NCBI RefSeq assembly: GCF_003119195.2
Contig: NZ_CP022260.1
Span: forward strand, 148,501-212,500
Reading direction: 5' to 3'
Source: Azospirillum baldaniorum
Lineage (GTDB): Bacteria; Pseudomonadota; Alphaproteobacteria; Azospirillales; Azospirillaceae
DNA length: 64,000 nucleotides
Under the pieces are notes generated by a model. The model was not told the origin of the DNA. It made no database searches and worked only from the letters and a program-made list of their open reading frames with translations. A program made the translations under genes and the position numbers. Shown in pieces: positions 27,534-36,578 of the stretch; positions within the stretch are counted from its first letter, which is position 1, and each line of letters opens with the position of its first letter.

Positions 27534-28228
27534 GGTCGGACACCCTGCCGCTGCGCGTCCTGGTGGTGGACGACGAGCCGCCGATCCGCCGCTTCCTGCG
27601 CACCACCCTGTCCGCCCAGGGCTACGACATCGCCGAGGCGGAGGATGGCGCGGGGGCGCTGGCGGCGGTGCGGCGGCGCCCGCCGGACCTGCTGGTGCTC
27701 GACCTCGGCCTGCCGGGGATCGGCGGGCTGGAGGTGATCCGCCGCCTGCGCGCCGACGGGGTGGCTGCCCCGATCATCGTGCTGTCCAGCCGCGCCGACG
27801 AGGCGGGAAAGGTGGAGGCGCTGGACCTCGGCGCCGACGACTATGTGACCAAGCCCTTCGGCATGGACGAGCTTCTCGCCCGCATCCGCGCCGCGCTGCG
27901 CCACCGCCTGCAGCAGCAGGGGGAGCGCCCGCTGTTCCGCAGCGGCGACCTCGCCGTCGATCTGGTCCGGCGCATCGTGACGGTCCGCGGCGCCGAGGTG
28001 AAGCTGTCGCCCCGCGAGTACGACCTGCTGCGCCTGCTGGTCGCCCATGCCGGCAAGGTGCTGACCCACCGCTTCATCCTGAAGGAGGTGTGGGGTGCGG
28101 ACACCGACGTGCAGTATCTGCGCATCTACGTCCGCCAGCTCCGCCAGAAGATCGAGGCGGAGCCGGAGCGCCCCTCGCACATCCTGACCGAGACCGGCGT
28201 CGGCTACCGGCTGCGCGCGCCGGATTGA
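27530..28228 (+). CDS. kdpE: Response regulator KdpE
   Basis: This 232-aa OmpR/PhoB-type regulator has receiver acidic residues Asp14-Asp15, phosphorylated Asp58 (LLVLDLGLPG), Lys in VTKPFGMDE and a C-terminal winged helix (VKLSPREYDLLRLLVAHAGK, YLRIYVRQLRQKIE). It activates the kdp promoter on phosphorylation by KdpD, with which it overlaps (ATGA). Confidence 0.96.
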   Translation: MRSDTLPLRVLVVDDEPPIRRFLRTTLSAQGYDIAEAEDGAGALAAVRRRPPDLLVLDLGLPGIGGLEVIRRLRADGVAAPIIVLSSRADEAGKVEALDLGADDYVTKPFGMDELLARIRAALRHRLQQQGERPLFRSGDLAVDLVRRIVTVRGAEVKLSPREYDLLRLLVAHAGKVLTHRFILKEVWGADTDVQYLRIYVRQLRQKIEAEPERPSHILTETGVGYRLRAPD

Positions 28229-28399
28229 TCCCGCACCCACATCCGTTGCAACCCACCGCTGCACGCTAAACCTGCTGCGCCGTGGTTGGATTCGTGCGAC
28301 AGAACCCCCAGGGCCGCTGTTTCAAGCGCAAGCCCCCAAAAAAAGAGATGACCGCACACCGCAACTGAGCCCAACCGAAGCCTTCGAAGAGATTTTTAT

Positions 28400-29053
28400 A
28401 TGGAAAGCGTCGATCTCTGGTCGCAGCTCACCGCCCTTGGGCAGGTGGTCGCCATCGACCTCGTTCTCGCCGGCGACAACGCCATCGTGGTCGGCATGGC
28501 CGCCGCCGCCGTGCCCGTGGAGCAGCGCCGCAAGGTGATCTTCTGGGGCATCGGGGCGGCCATCATCCTGCGCATCTTCTTCGCCCTGATCACCACCCAG
28601 CTTCTCGCCATCATCGGGCTGACCCTGGCCGGCGGCGTGCTGCTGCTCTGGGTCTGCTGGAAGATGTTCCGCGAGCTGCGCTCCGGAGGGGCGGACGAGG
28701 TGACGCCTGACGAGGCGCTGGCCGCGAACGGGTCCGGGGACGCCGCGGTCGGTGCGGCGGTGGCGACGACCACCTTCGGCGCGGCGGTCTGGCAGATCGT
28801 GGTGGCGGACGTGTCGATGTCGCTCGACAACGTTCTGGCCGTGGCCGGGGCCGCCAAGGACCACCCGACGGTCCTGGTCATCGGCCTGCTGCTGTCGGTC
28901 ATCCTGATGGGGGCCGCTGCCAACATGATCGCCCACATCCTGCACAAGCACCGCTGGATCGGCTGGATCGGCCTCGCCATCATCACCTATGTGGCGCTCG
29001 ACATGATCTGGCGCGGCGGCAACGAGGTTCTGACCCAAGCCCACCTGCTCTGA
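28400..29053 (+). CDS. TerC/YjbE-family integral membrane protein
   Basis: This 217-aa protein has about seven hydrophobic segments with the TerC signature acidic residues in membrane helices: QVVAIDLVLAGDNAIVVGMA near the N-terminus and VADVSMSLDNVLAVAGAA in the second half. TerC-family members include metal (notably manganese) exporters. Its upstream region (28229-28399) carries no recognisable yybP-ykoY motif. It is monocistronic, ending at a strong terminator. Confidence 0.87.
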   Translation: MESVDLWSQLTALGQVVAIDLVLAGDNAIVVGMAAAAVPVEQRRKVIFWGIGAAIILRIFFALITTQLLAIIGLTLAGGVLLLWVCWKMFRELRSGGADEVTPDEALAANGSGDAAVGAAVATTTFGAAVWQIVVADVSMSLDNVLAVAGAAKDHPTVLVIGLLLSVILMGAAANMIAHILHKHRWIGWIGLAIITYVALDMIWRGGNEVLTQAHLL

Positions 29054-29075
29054 TGTCCCATCTGCTCTGACAATC

Positions 29076-29107
29076 GAAAAACCCCCGCCCCTCCGGCGGG
29101 GGTTTTT
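29076..29107. terminator. Bidirectional rho-independent terminator
   Basis: GAAAAACCCCCGCC, short CCTCC loop, GGCGGGGGTTTTTC. The symmetric A- and T-runs allow it to stop the TerC transcript on the plus strand and the converging cyclase transcript on the minus strand. Confidence 0.9.
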
Positions 29108-29109
29108 CT

Positions 29110-30810
29110 TCAGGCGCCAGCGCTCTCCAGCAGCGCCCGCAAATCCTCCTGGCGCCGGACCGTCCGCACCCCCAGCGTGCCGTCGCGGCCCCGGATCGCC
29201 ACCTCCCGGCGCTCCAGATGCTCAAGCTGCCGCAGCCCCGCCAGTTCGGCGGCCGCGTCGGAGAAGACCACGGTGGCGCCCAGCGTCTTGGTCATCTCCT
29301 CCAGCCTTGCGGCGACGTTGCCGGTGTCGCCGATGAACTGCAGCGACCCGTCCTCCGAACAGGCCACCGCCCCGACCACGGCGAGGCCGGAATGCACCCC
29401 GGCTCCGAAGGCCAGCGGCTGGTCCAGCTCCTCCGCGAGGTCGCGGCTCAGCACCTCGATGTCGCGCCACAGGTCGGCGGTGGCGCGCAGCGCGCTGGCC
29501 GCCGCCGCGGTGGGGTCGTCCTCGTTCGCGAACATGCCCATCACCCCGTCCCCGGCGATGGCGATGACGTAGCCGCCGTGCTTCCGGATCGCATCCGTGA
29601 CCACCTGGACGTAGCGGGTGACGATGAACAGCGCGTCGAAGGGCAGCCGCTCCGCCGCCAGCGAGGTCGACCCCCGCAAATCCACGAACAGCGCGGTGAT
29701 CGCCAGCTCCCGCCCGCTGTCCATGGGGGCGGTGACGGCGAAGGTGCGCCCGTTGTCCCGCGCCGACAGCAGCGGCGTCACCGACAGCGGTGCCACCGGG
29801 CGGAGCTGGCAGGCGAGGCGGACGGCGCGCGGCGCCTTCATCCGCTCCAGCACCGCCCGTTCCGTCGCGTTGGGCGGCGGCAGGGCGTCCACCCCCTCGG
29901 TCACGCGGATGCGGCAGGTGGAGCAGCGCCCCCGCCCGCCGCACAGCGCGGTGTGCGGGACGCCGTTGGCGCGGCTGGCCTCCAGCACCGAGGTGCCGCG
30001 CGGGACGGTCACCGTGCGCCCGCCGGGATAGGCGATGCGGACCGGGCTGGTCGCCCGCGCCCGCCAGTTGCGGTATTGCCGCATCCCCAGCGTGCCGACC
30101 AGCAGCAGGACGTAGGTGTTGAACACGCCGCCGCTGATCGCCGCCAGCGCGGCACGGTTTTCCGCCTCCGGCGTGCCGGCGGGGGGCGCTCGGAACTGCT
30201 CCAGATAGGCGGGGTCGGCGGCGGCCCGGCGCTCGGCATCCCAGCCGGCGTTGACGATCCCGGCCAGCGCCAGCAGGGGCAGCAGCATGGCGAAGGCGCC
30301 GAGCAGCGAGGCCCGGCTCCGGTACCAGGGCTTCGTCATCAGCCAGCCGCGCACCCCGATGCAGCCGTGGATCCACACGATGACCAGCAGCAGGAGCTGG
30401 CGCCACAGCAGGGTTTCCGGCGCGGTGATCCAGTAGAGGACGATCGCCCGCGGGTAGGTCAGCGGGTCGTTGTAGAGGTCGTCCGACAGCATCCCCGCCA
30501 TGCCGTGGGGGATCAGCAGCAGCGGAATGCACAGGCCGAGTCCGAGCTGCCACGCCTCCCCGGCGGGCATGCGCAGGTGGCGGCGCCGGTACAGCGCCCA
30601 AAGCCCCAGCCCGGCGTGGGTGACGAAGGAGCCGGCGAGCAGCGCCTGCCCCGGCGGCGTGTCCCAGACCCACAGCAGGGTGCGCCGCGCCACCTCCATC
30701 CCCGGAAGCAGCAGCAGCCCGGCGGCGTGGGCGAGAAAATGGGTGATGACGAAGGTGAACAGCGTCAGGCCGGTGAACAGGCGCAACGGGCGTTCGATCC
30801 GGCGTTTCAT
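29110..30810 (-). CDS. Membrane-anchored adenylate cyclase with 2Fe-2S domain (CyaC-like)
   Basis: A 566-aa three-part signalling protein. Residues 1-245 contain about six membrane segments with recurring intramembrane His (24, 28, 65, 102, 148), resembling the dihaem SdhC/D-type anchor. Residues about 255-340 are a plant-type 2Fe-2S ferredoxin domain with C290, C296, C299 and C334 (CGGRGRCSTC and LACQLRP). Residues about 368-560 are a class III cyclase with metal Asp377 (FVDLRGSTS) and Asp421 (AGDGVMGMF) and the GDTGNVAARLE transition-state motif. It probably couples respiratory redox or quinone state to cAMP synthesis, as reported for Sinorhizobium CyaC. It is divergent from a Crp/Fnr regulator. 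Confidence 0.88.
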   Translation of the reverse strand: MKRRIERPLRLFTGLTLFTFVITHFLAHAAGLLLLPGMEVARRTLLWVWDTPPGQALLAGSFVTHAGLGLWALYRRRHLRMPAGEAWQLGLGLCIPLLLIPHGMAGMLSDDLYNDPLTYPRAIVLYWITAPETLLWRQLLLLVIVWIHGCIGVRGWLMTKPWYRSRASLLGAFAMLLPLLALAGIVNAGWDAERRAAADPAYLEQFRAPPAGTPEAENRAALAAISGGVFNTYVLLLVGTLGMRQYRNWRARATSPVRIAYPGGRTVTVPRGTSVLEASRANGVPHTALCGGRGRCSTCRIRVTEGVDALPPPNATERAVLERMKAPRAVRLACQLRPVAPLSVTPLLSARDNGRTFAVTAPMDSGRELAITALFVDLRGSTSLAAERLPFDALFIVTRYVQVVTDAIRKHGGYVIAIAGDGVMGMFANEDDPTAAAASALRATADLWRDIEVLSRDLAEELDQPLAFGAGVHSGLAVVGAVACSEDGSLQFIGDTGNVAARLEEMTKTLGATVVFSDAAAELAGLRQLEHLERREVAIRGRDGTLGVRTVRRQEDLRALLESAGA

Positions 30811-30968
30811 GAACGGGTCCCGGTCATGAACAGCGGCGGGCGGCGGATGGGACGGTCGTCATGTCGGTCGGCGGGCTCGGGCTGTGAAGGTCGGCTTCGG
30901 CGTGGCGTCCCCGGGCATCCTATGAGATCATCCCGCGCCATGCCACAGCCGGACATCCACACCCGTTC

Positions 30969-31667
30969 ATGAGGCGCCGGAGCGAAACGCTGGCCGGGGC
31001 GGCGCTGTTCCGCTCCCTGTCCCCCGACGAGCTGCGGGCGCTGGAGGACCGCTGCCTATGGCGCCGGGTGGAGGCCGGGCAATGGATCATCGATTTCGAG
31101 GATGAGGGGACCGACGTCTTCGTCGTCGCCGCCGGTCTGGTCCGGGTGACGATCCGCGCGATCTCCGGGCGGACGGTGATCCTGCGCGACATCCCCGCCG
31201 GGGAGTTCTTCGGCGAGCTGGCGGCCATCGACGGCAAGGCCCGCTCCGCCGGCATCGTCGCCGTGACCAACGCCACGGTCGCCTGCATGCCCGCCCCGCT
31301 GTTCCGCGACTGCATCCACCGCCACCCCGACGTCTGCGACCAGGTGATGGTCCTGCTGGCCGGGGAGATCCGGAAGCTCGCCACGCGGGTGAACGAGTTC
31401 AACACGCTGGACGTGCGCCACCGCATCTACGCCGAGCTGCTGCGGCTGGCCCGGCCGGACGGGCGGGGAGAGCACAGCGCCACCATCTCCCCGCCGCCAC
31501 CCCACGCCGACCTCGCCGCCCGTGTCAGCACCCGGCGCGAGGCGGTCTCGCGGGAGCTGAGCGCGCTGGAGCGCGACGGGCTGCTGGAGAAGCGGCGGGG
31601 GGCGCTGGTGCTTCTCGACACCCGCCGCCTGCGGGACCGGGTCCGGCAGGCGGCGGAGGAGGATTGA
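30969..31667 (+). CDS. Crp/Fnr-family transcriptional regulator with cNMP-binding domain
   Basis: This 232-aa protein has an N-terminal cyclic-nucleotide-binding domain; the phosphate-binding cassette GEFFGELAAIDGKARSAGIV keeps the Gly-Glu and Arg-Ser that contact cAMP. A long dimer helix (LLAGEIRKLATRVNEFNTLD) leads to a C-terminal winged helix with recognition helix RVSTRREAVSRELSALER. There is no FNR-type N-terminal cysteine cluster, so it is more CRP-like than FNR-like. It is divergent from, and separated by 158 bp from, the adenylate cyclase, so the two likely form one cAMP module. Confidence 0.88.
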   Translation: MRRRSETLAGAALFRSLSPDELRALEDRCLWRRVEAGQWIIDFEDEGTDVFVVAAGLVRVTIRAISGRTVILRDIPAGEFFGELAAIDGKARSAGIVAVTNATVACMPAPLFRDCIHRHPDVCDQVMVLLAGEIRKLATRVNEFNTLDVRHRIYAELLRLARPDGRGEHSATISPPPPHADLAARVSTRREAVSRELSALERDGLLEKRRGALVLLDTRRLRDRVRQAAEED

Positions 31668-31676
31668 AGGCGCTCT

Positions 31677-32255
31677 TTACGCCTTCACCGCCTCGGACTC
31701 GATGATGATCTGGATGTCGTCGCCGATGTTCGGCACGCCGTACTTCATGCCGAAGTCGGAGCGCTTGATCGTGCCGCGGGCGGAGAAGCCGACCGTCTCC
31801 TGCTTGCTGGCCGGGCTGACGCCGTCCTTGTTGAAGGTGACGTCGAGGACCACCGGCTTGGTGACGCCCAGCAGGGTCAGGTCGCCGTGCAGCTTGCCGG
31901 TCTTGTCGCCGGTCGTCTCGATCTTGGTGCTCTTGAAGGTCATCTTCGGGAATTCCTTCGCGTTGAAGAAGTCCGGCGACTTCAGGTGCTCGTCGCGCTT
32001 GGCGTGGTTGGTGTCGACGCTGGTGGTGTCGATGGTCACCGACAGGCTGCTCTTGTCGGCGGCGTCCTTGTCGAAGGACAGCTCGCCGGCGAACGTGTTG
32101 AAGCGGCCCATGGCTTTGGCGAAGCCCAGATGGTCGACGATGAAGACCACGGCGGTGTGGGCCGGGTCGAGCTTGTAGGCGACCGGGGCGGCCTGGGCGG
32201 TCAGCGGCAGGGCGACGAGGGCGGACAGGGCGGCGGTGGCGAGAAGACGCTTCAT
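31677..32255 (-). CDS. YceI-family periplasmic lipid-binding protein
   Basis: This 192-aa protein has a cleavable signal peptide (MKRLLATAALSALVALPLTA, cut near AQAAP) followed by the YceI lipocalin-like barrel: YKLDPAHTAVVFIVDHLGF, MGRFNTFAGELSFDK, DEHLKSPDFFNAKEFPKMTF and TVGFSARGTIKRSDFGMKYG. YceI proteins bind polyisoprenoid or fatty-acyl chains in the periplasm. It is convergent with the Crp gene (9-bp gap) and shares its strand with the membrane protein upstream, 46 bp away. YceI is often paired with a b-type cytochrome, which is not present here. Confidence 0.92.
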   Translation of the reverse strand: MKRLLATAALSALVALPLTAQAAPVAYKLDPAHTAVVFIVDHLGFAKAMGRFNTFAGELSFDKDAADKSSLSVTIDTTSVDTNHAKRDEHLKSPDFFNAKEFPKMTFKSTKIETTGDKTGKLHGDLTLLGVTKPVVLDVTFNKDGVSPASKQETVGFSARGTIKRSDFGMKYGVPNIGDDIQIIIESEAVKA

Positions 32256-32301
32256 GATTTGGAAGTCCTTTGTCGGATGGAACGGGATGAGTGGGGTTGG
32301 G

Positions 32302-33156
32302 TCAGTAGCCGGACACGTCGGAACCGGCGGAGAGAAGGAAGGCGACGCCCACGGCGGCGACGGCCGGCACCAGGGCGATGGCGGTCAGCGCCACGGTGCC
32401 CATGGCCCGTCCCGCGGCGGTGCGCGGCAGGGGCAGCCGGTCGCGCAGCCGGTCGGCGAAGAAGGCCGGCAGGACGAGCAGCAGGGCTTCGGCGTGGGCG
32501 GAGGAGAAGAAGGTCAGAGTGGCGGTCAGCAGCACCAGGATGCCCAGCGCCGCCTGACCGGCGTTGCCCCAGGCGTGGCGCTCCACCGGCCAGTTCCACA
32601 GCAGCAGGCCGCCGGTGGCCGCGGCCAGCGCGAAGGCGAGCTGGGCGACGGAGGCGGAGGCCCCGACCAGCGCCACCCCGCCCACCGCCACCGCGGCGGC
32701 CAGCAGGGCGACGCCGGGCGTCGTCGCCCCCTCGCCCTCGCCGGCGGTGCGGGACAGGGCGATCCAGCCGCCGGCCAGCAGCAGGACCGCGGCGGTGATG
32801 GTGTCCAGGCCGCCCGGCAGCACCGGCAGGGCGATCCACAGCAAGGACGCCGTCACCCAGGCGCCGAGCAGCCAGGTGCCGCGGCGGCGGTCGAGCCCGG
32901 CGAGGTCGGCGCCGACGCCGATGACCAGACCGGCCACCGCGCTCCAGAACAGGCGCCCCATGCTGGAGGGCGGGGGCAGGGCGGGTAAACCGACGATCAG
33001 CGCGTAGGCCGCCAGGAAGGCGGCGGCAACGCCCGCCGCCGCCAACCGGGGACCCCGCGTGCGCCCGCCGGCGAGACGGACGACACCGACGGCGGCGACG
33101 CCGACCACCAGGGGAAACAGGGCGGTCTGCACCACAAGATCATCGAGCAGAGCCAT
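32302..33156 (-). CDS. Polytopic inner-membrane protein, unknown function
   Basis: This 284-aa protein starting at ATG 33156 (MALLDDLVVQ) has about nine hydrophobic segments, Ala/Leu/Val-rich with few charged residues, for example LFPLVVGVAAVGVVRLAGG and FWSAVAGLVIGVGADLAG. I recognise no catalytic or transport motif. The longer reading upstream of 33156 is low-complexity and lacks hydrophobic structure, so it was rejected. It is immediately upstream of yceI on the same strand, so the two may be co-transcribed. Confidence 0.7.
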   Translation of the reverse strand: MALLDDLVVQTALFPLVVGVAAVGVVRLAGGRTRGPRLAAAGVAAAFLAAYALIVGLPALPPPSSMGRLFWSAVAGLVIGVGADLAGLDRRRGTWLLGAWVTASLLWIALPVLPGGLDTITAAVLLLAGGWIALSRTAGEGEGATTPGVALLAAAVAVGGVALVGASASVAQLAFALAAATGGLLLWNWPVERHAWGNAGQAALGILVLLTATLTFFSSAHAEALLLVLPAFFADRLRDRLPLPRTAAGRAMGTVALTAIALVPAVAAVGVAFLLSAGSDVSGY

Positions 33157-33598
33157 CGTCGGAACACTCCAAGCCGCAGGAAACGGGACGCGGGGCGCGG
33201 GGCCTGCCGGGATGGAACGGTCAGGCCAGCGCTTCGCGGCGCGGCTGGAGAGTGCCGTCACGGCCCGCCGAAGCCTGTGCGAAAACGCACATCGCGAACG
33301 CGGTGTGACTGGGTTTTTGGGCGTGCCCGATGCCGTTGGAGTCGTGCCTCCGTTCAGCTCGTGCGTGCCGTCCGTGTCGGGTTGGAGGATGGCCACCAGG
33401 AAACGGGCGCGGGTTTGCGGTGAGGCCGGTACCACGGATCATCAAACGAAATTTCTCTTTCACCGCCTAAGTGGCTGAGCCTGCTGAGCTTTTCCCGTTG
33501 GCAGATTAGTCTTTTGTTTTCAGTGCGTTGGAGTTATATTGGTTAGGTTGTGAGAGTACTTTCGCGATAGGTGACGCGATGCATTGGAAGATGGAAGT
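33157..33598. promoter_or_regulatory. 442-bp intergenic region with palindrome and candidate promoter
   Basis: The left part keeps the host composition and holds TGTGCGAAAACGCACA (33276-33291), a 16-bp palindrome resembling a degenerate CRP site (TGTG-N8-CACA), about 120 bp upstream of the membrane protein gene. From about 33430 the sequence becomes clearly AT-richer, marking the start of the restriction-modification-like island. TTGTTT (33514-33519) and TATATT (33535-33540) are a weak -35/-10 pair with 15-bp spacing for the methyltransferase gene. No gene is visible in this stretch. Confidence 0.4.
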
Positions 33599-36577
33599 GT
33601 GAACGCTGACGACTTGGTCCATCGCCTGGATGCGCTGTGCGAGCTGCTGGGCTATAGTGCCTCCAGCACCTTTCTCACCTCCGCCGACGTCCAGGACGGC
33701 CGGCCGCTTCCGCATGCGATCCGCGAAGCTTTGAGAACGATCGGCGTCTCCGGCGTATTCGCCATGAAGGATGGCTCCGCGACTGGTCGTCTCAAGGCCG
33801 TCGTTTACGTTGCCACAGCTGTCGGCGAGGACGACGTGCACAGGCTTCGTAAAGAAGTCTGGACGCAGGGTGTAGTCCCCTTCCTCGTCATCGTCATGAT
33901 TGACAGGGTTCTCGTCTGCTCCGGCTTTGAGCCTCCTTCACGCAACGCGCATGTCGTGCGCGGGGAGTTGCTTCAGAACCATAAGCTGGCGCAACTCTCT
34001 GCTGAACGCCTGCGTTCTTCGATCACTTGGCAGGATTTCGATATCACTGCCTCGTCGAAGGTGGACGACGAGCTGCTGGCGGCGATCCAGGAACTCAGCA
34101 AGCAGATCCGGCAGGACAACATTGCCCTGAAGGACCGACCAGACCTTGTGAGCGCGCTAATCGGGCGCTTCCTGTACCTCTACGTGTTGATTGATCGCGG
34201 CATCGTCTCACAGCGCTGGCTTGACAATACTGTCCTAGGAGGCCGCGGTGTGCGCAACTTCATCTCCGACGCGCTGTCTGCCGCGAGGTCGGGGGGGGCT
34301 CGGCGCTGGGGACGAAACGATGCGTTCGTCGTGTTTGATGCGCTCGACGCCGCTATCAATGGCTCGGTTTTCCCCATCGTGGAGGCGGACCGGACGTTGC
34401 TCGACGACGAATCCTGCAGGCTGATCCATTGCGTCCTGCGTGCGGGTGAGAAACTGAAGAGTGGGGGAAGACAACTCAGCTTCTTTGACATCTCGTATCG
34501 CGTGATTCGGACAGAGACGATCTCGGCCCTTTACGAACGTTTCGTCGCGCTTAAGGGCTTGCAGCCAAAGAAGGACAAGGGCGTCTTCTACACTCCACCA
34601 TGCCTCGCCGACCACGTCCTGGACCGCATCGAGGAAACGGCCCCGCTGGATCGAAATTCGCGCCTGCTCGATCCGGCAGCCGGCTCCGGGATCTTTCTCG
34701 TTGGGGCGTTCCGGCGCATTATGGAACGTCACGCGCCAGCCGGCGGGTGGCGGCTTGCGAACCTCCACGAGGCGCGGGCCCTGCTCACGGACTGCATCCA
34801 CGGCATCGAGGAACTGCCTGAGGCCGCCAATGTTTGCCGCTTCAGCCTTTATCTCACTTTGCTCGACTATGTCGGCCAAGTCCCAATCGAAGCCTTGCGA
34901 GAGGCGTTCGGCGAGGAGAAGTTCTTGCCGTCGCTTTCGGACAACATCTATGCCAGGGATGCCTTCTCTAACCCGTTCGGCAGCCGCCGGTTCACCCATG
35001 TCGTCGGCAATCCGCCCTGGTCGCAGGAAGGTGGGCAAAAGGATCGGACCAACCAGACGCGCGACAAGAAAGCGTCGAGCGCGGCGCTTGAGGAATTCAA
35101 GAAGCGCCTTGACGGCAAGGCCGAGCCCGTCGGCCACAATCGTCTCGCCGATCTCTTCTTTTGGCTGGGAACACGGCTCGCCGAGGAGGGTGCGACCCTC
35201 GGCTTCGTGATGCCCGCGCGCTCATTGATCGGTAAGCACTCGAACGGCTTCGCCAAAGCCGTCGCGGCGCGAACGACTCCGACCTTCATCGGGAACCTAG
35301 CGCATCTTCGCAGAAAACTCTTCGACGGTGCCGAGGCAGCGGCGTGCCTCGTGATCACTAGGAACAGGGCGCCCGACCGCGACGACAAGGTTTCCATCTA
35401 TCGCCCGCTGCTGTCTTCACTGCCACTAGGCAAGAACTTTCCGATCTGGCTGCTTCCCGCCGGGCCCACCGATATACAGGCCTTTCTCGTGCGGGATCTC
35501 CGTGAGGGCGCGGCCGGCTGGTTCGAGCAGGCGATGCTGAGCGCGCTTGATCGACGGACTCTGAGGGCCCTGTCGACTTGGACCTCCGCCAAGGCCCTCT
35601 CTCTCTCCGATTTCCTCGACCGGTCGAACCTTGTCATGCACAAGGGGCTATCGCCCGCATACACTGGGGTGGAAAGGCGCAAGGTCGACGGCAGGACCGA
35701 GCAGATCTCGCCTCTTACGGCCGGCGAACTGGACCGCATTCCCGCTAACTATCGTGCAAGGTTCGCGGGCGATGTGGTGTTGCTACCCCGGACGCCCGGC
35801 CAGTTGGCGATCCATCTCGCCGGGCCACACCAGTTTCCCTCCACCTTCAATGTTATCCATCCGGCGGAGCGCGACTCTCCCACCGAGGACGAGACCACGG
35901 GGCCCCGAGAGAAGAACAAGGCGTGGTGCGATGCGGTGCCCGCCCTCCTCGCGTACTTCAACTCTGGCCTTGTGAACTACTTCTCCTCCCTCTACGCACC
36001 GACCTATCTCATCGACGCGATGCGCTTCGAGCGCGACGACCTGCTTCAGGTTCCCTGCCCCTTCCGGGACCTGACCGACCCAAACCTCCTCGCAATTGGG
36101 GATGCGGTGGACGTGGACGAGGCAATCCTTGACGCGATGGGGGCTGGGGACGAGTTCCGTTCGGCTTTTCGCGAATTTCAATCGTTCCGAAAGGACTTCG
36201 GCAACGCTCAGGTGCCGGAGTCCGCGTTTGAAGAGCCGAACGACGGCGAGTTGCGCAGTTATCTCGCGAGGCTTCAGGCCGAGTTAGAAGCGGCCGGAAA
36301 CGTCGGCGGCCGAGCGACATGCGAGGCTCCGCTCGACACGAAAATCGACGGCAGGCGGAACGTGACAATTCTCATCGGAGGCGCTTCGCGGAACGAGCTG
36401 CCACCACCGCCCAGCGGGGGGTTTCTCGGCGCCTCCTCGGTCGCCGTCTCGAACAGCGCGCAGGCGGCCGTCCTGGTCAAGAGCGTTGCGCGCTATGCGT
36501 GGACCGTAGAGCAAGCCGTCGCGGACGCGGCGGCGCTGCGCTCGGACATCAGCAAGCTCCAGCGGATGCGGAGGTAG
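33599..36577 (+). CDS. N6-adenine DNA methyltransferase-type protein (Eco57I/type IIG-like) with uncharacterised N-terminus
   Basis: This 992-aa protein starts at GTG 33599 behind GGAAGATGGAA; a TTG at 33584 is possible. A gamma-class methyltransferase core is visible: KDKGVFYTPPCLADHVLD near 330, SAM motif I LLDPAAGSGIFL with DPAAGSG at 358-364, and catalytic NPPW at 471-474. The C-terminal third resembles a target-recognition region (NLVMHKGLSPAYTGV, PAYLIDAMRFERDD-like PTYLIDAMRFERDD). The first 320 residues are not recognised and could be a nuclease or regulatory domain. Codon use is visibly less GC-biased than in flanking genes, suggesting transfer. It is followed after one base by a candidate nuclease gene. 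Confidence 0.82.
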   Translation: MNADDLVHRLDALCELLGYSASSTFLTSADVQDGRPLPHAIREALRTIGVSGVFAMKDGSATGRLKAVVYVATAVGEDDVHRLRKEVWTQGVVPFLVIVMIDRVLVCSGFEPPSRNAHVVRGELLQNHKLAQLSAERLRSSITWQDFDITASSKVDDELLAAIQELSKQIRQDNIALKDRPDLVSALIGRFLYLYVLIDRGIVSQRWLDNTVLGGRGVRNFISDALSAARSGGARRWGRNDAFVVFDALDAAINGSVFPIVEADRTLLDDESCRLIHCVLRAGEKLKSGGRQLSFFDISYRVIRTETISALYERFVALKGLQPKKDKGVFYTPPCLADHVLDRIEETAPLDRNSRLLDPAAGSGIFLVGAFRRIMERHAPAGGWRLANLHEARALLTDCIHGIEELPEAANVCRFSLYLTLLDYVGQVPIEALREAFGEEKFLPSLSDNIYARDAFSNPFGSRRFTHVVGNPPWSQEGGQKDRTNQTRDKKASSAALEEFKKRLDGKAEPVGHNRLADLFFWLGTRLAEEGATLGFVMPARSLIGKHSNGFAKAVAARTTPTFIGNLAHLRRKLFDGAEAAACLVITRNRAPDRDDKVSIYRPLLSSLPLGKNFPIWLLPAGPTDIQAFLVRDLREGAAGWFEQAMLSALDRRTLRALSTWTSAKALSLSDFLDRSNLVMHKGLSPAYTGVERRKVDGRTEQISPLTAGELDRIPANYRARFAGDVVLLPRTPGQLAIHLAGPHQFPSTFNVIHPAERDSPTEDETTGPREKNKAWCDAVPALLAYFNSGLVNYFSSLYAPTYLIDAMRFERDDLLQVPCPFRDLTDPNLLAIGDAVDVDEAILDAMGAGDEFRSAFREFQSFRKDFGNAQVPESAFEEPNDGELRSYLARLQAELEAAGNVGGRATCEAPLDTKIDGRRNVTILIGGASRNELPPPPSGGFLGASSVAVSNSAQAAVLVKSVARYAWTVEQAVADAAALRSDISKLQRMRR

Positions 36578-36578
36578 T

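Noticed and set aside
28229..28399. A manganese (yybP-ykoY) riboswitch upstream of the TerC-family gene
   Set aside because: TerC genes often carry one, but I could not find the conserved paired loops or purine-rich core in this 171-bp leader.
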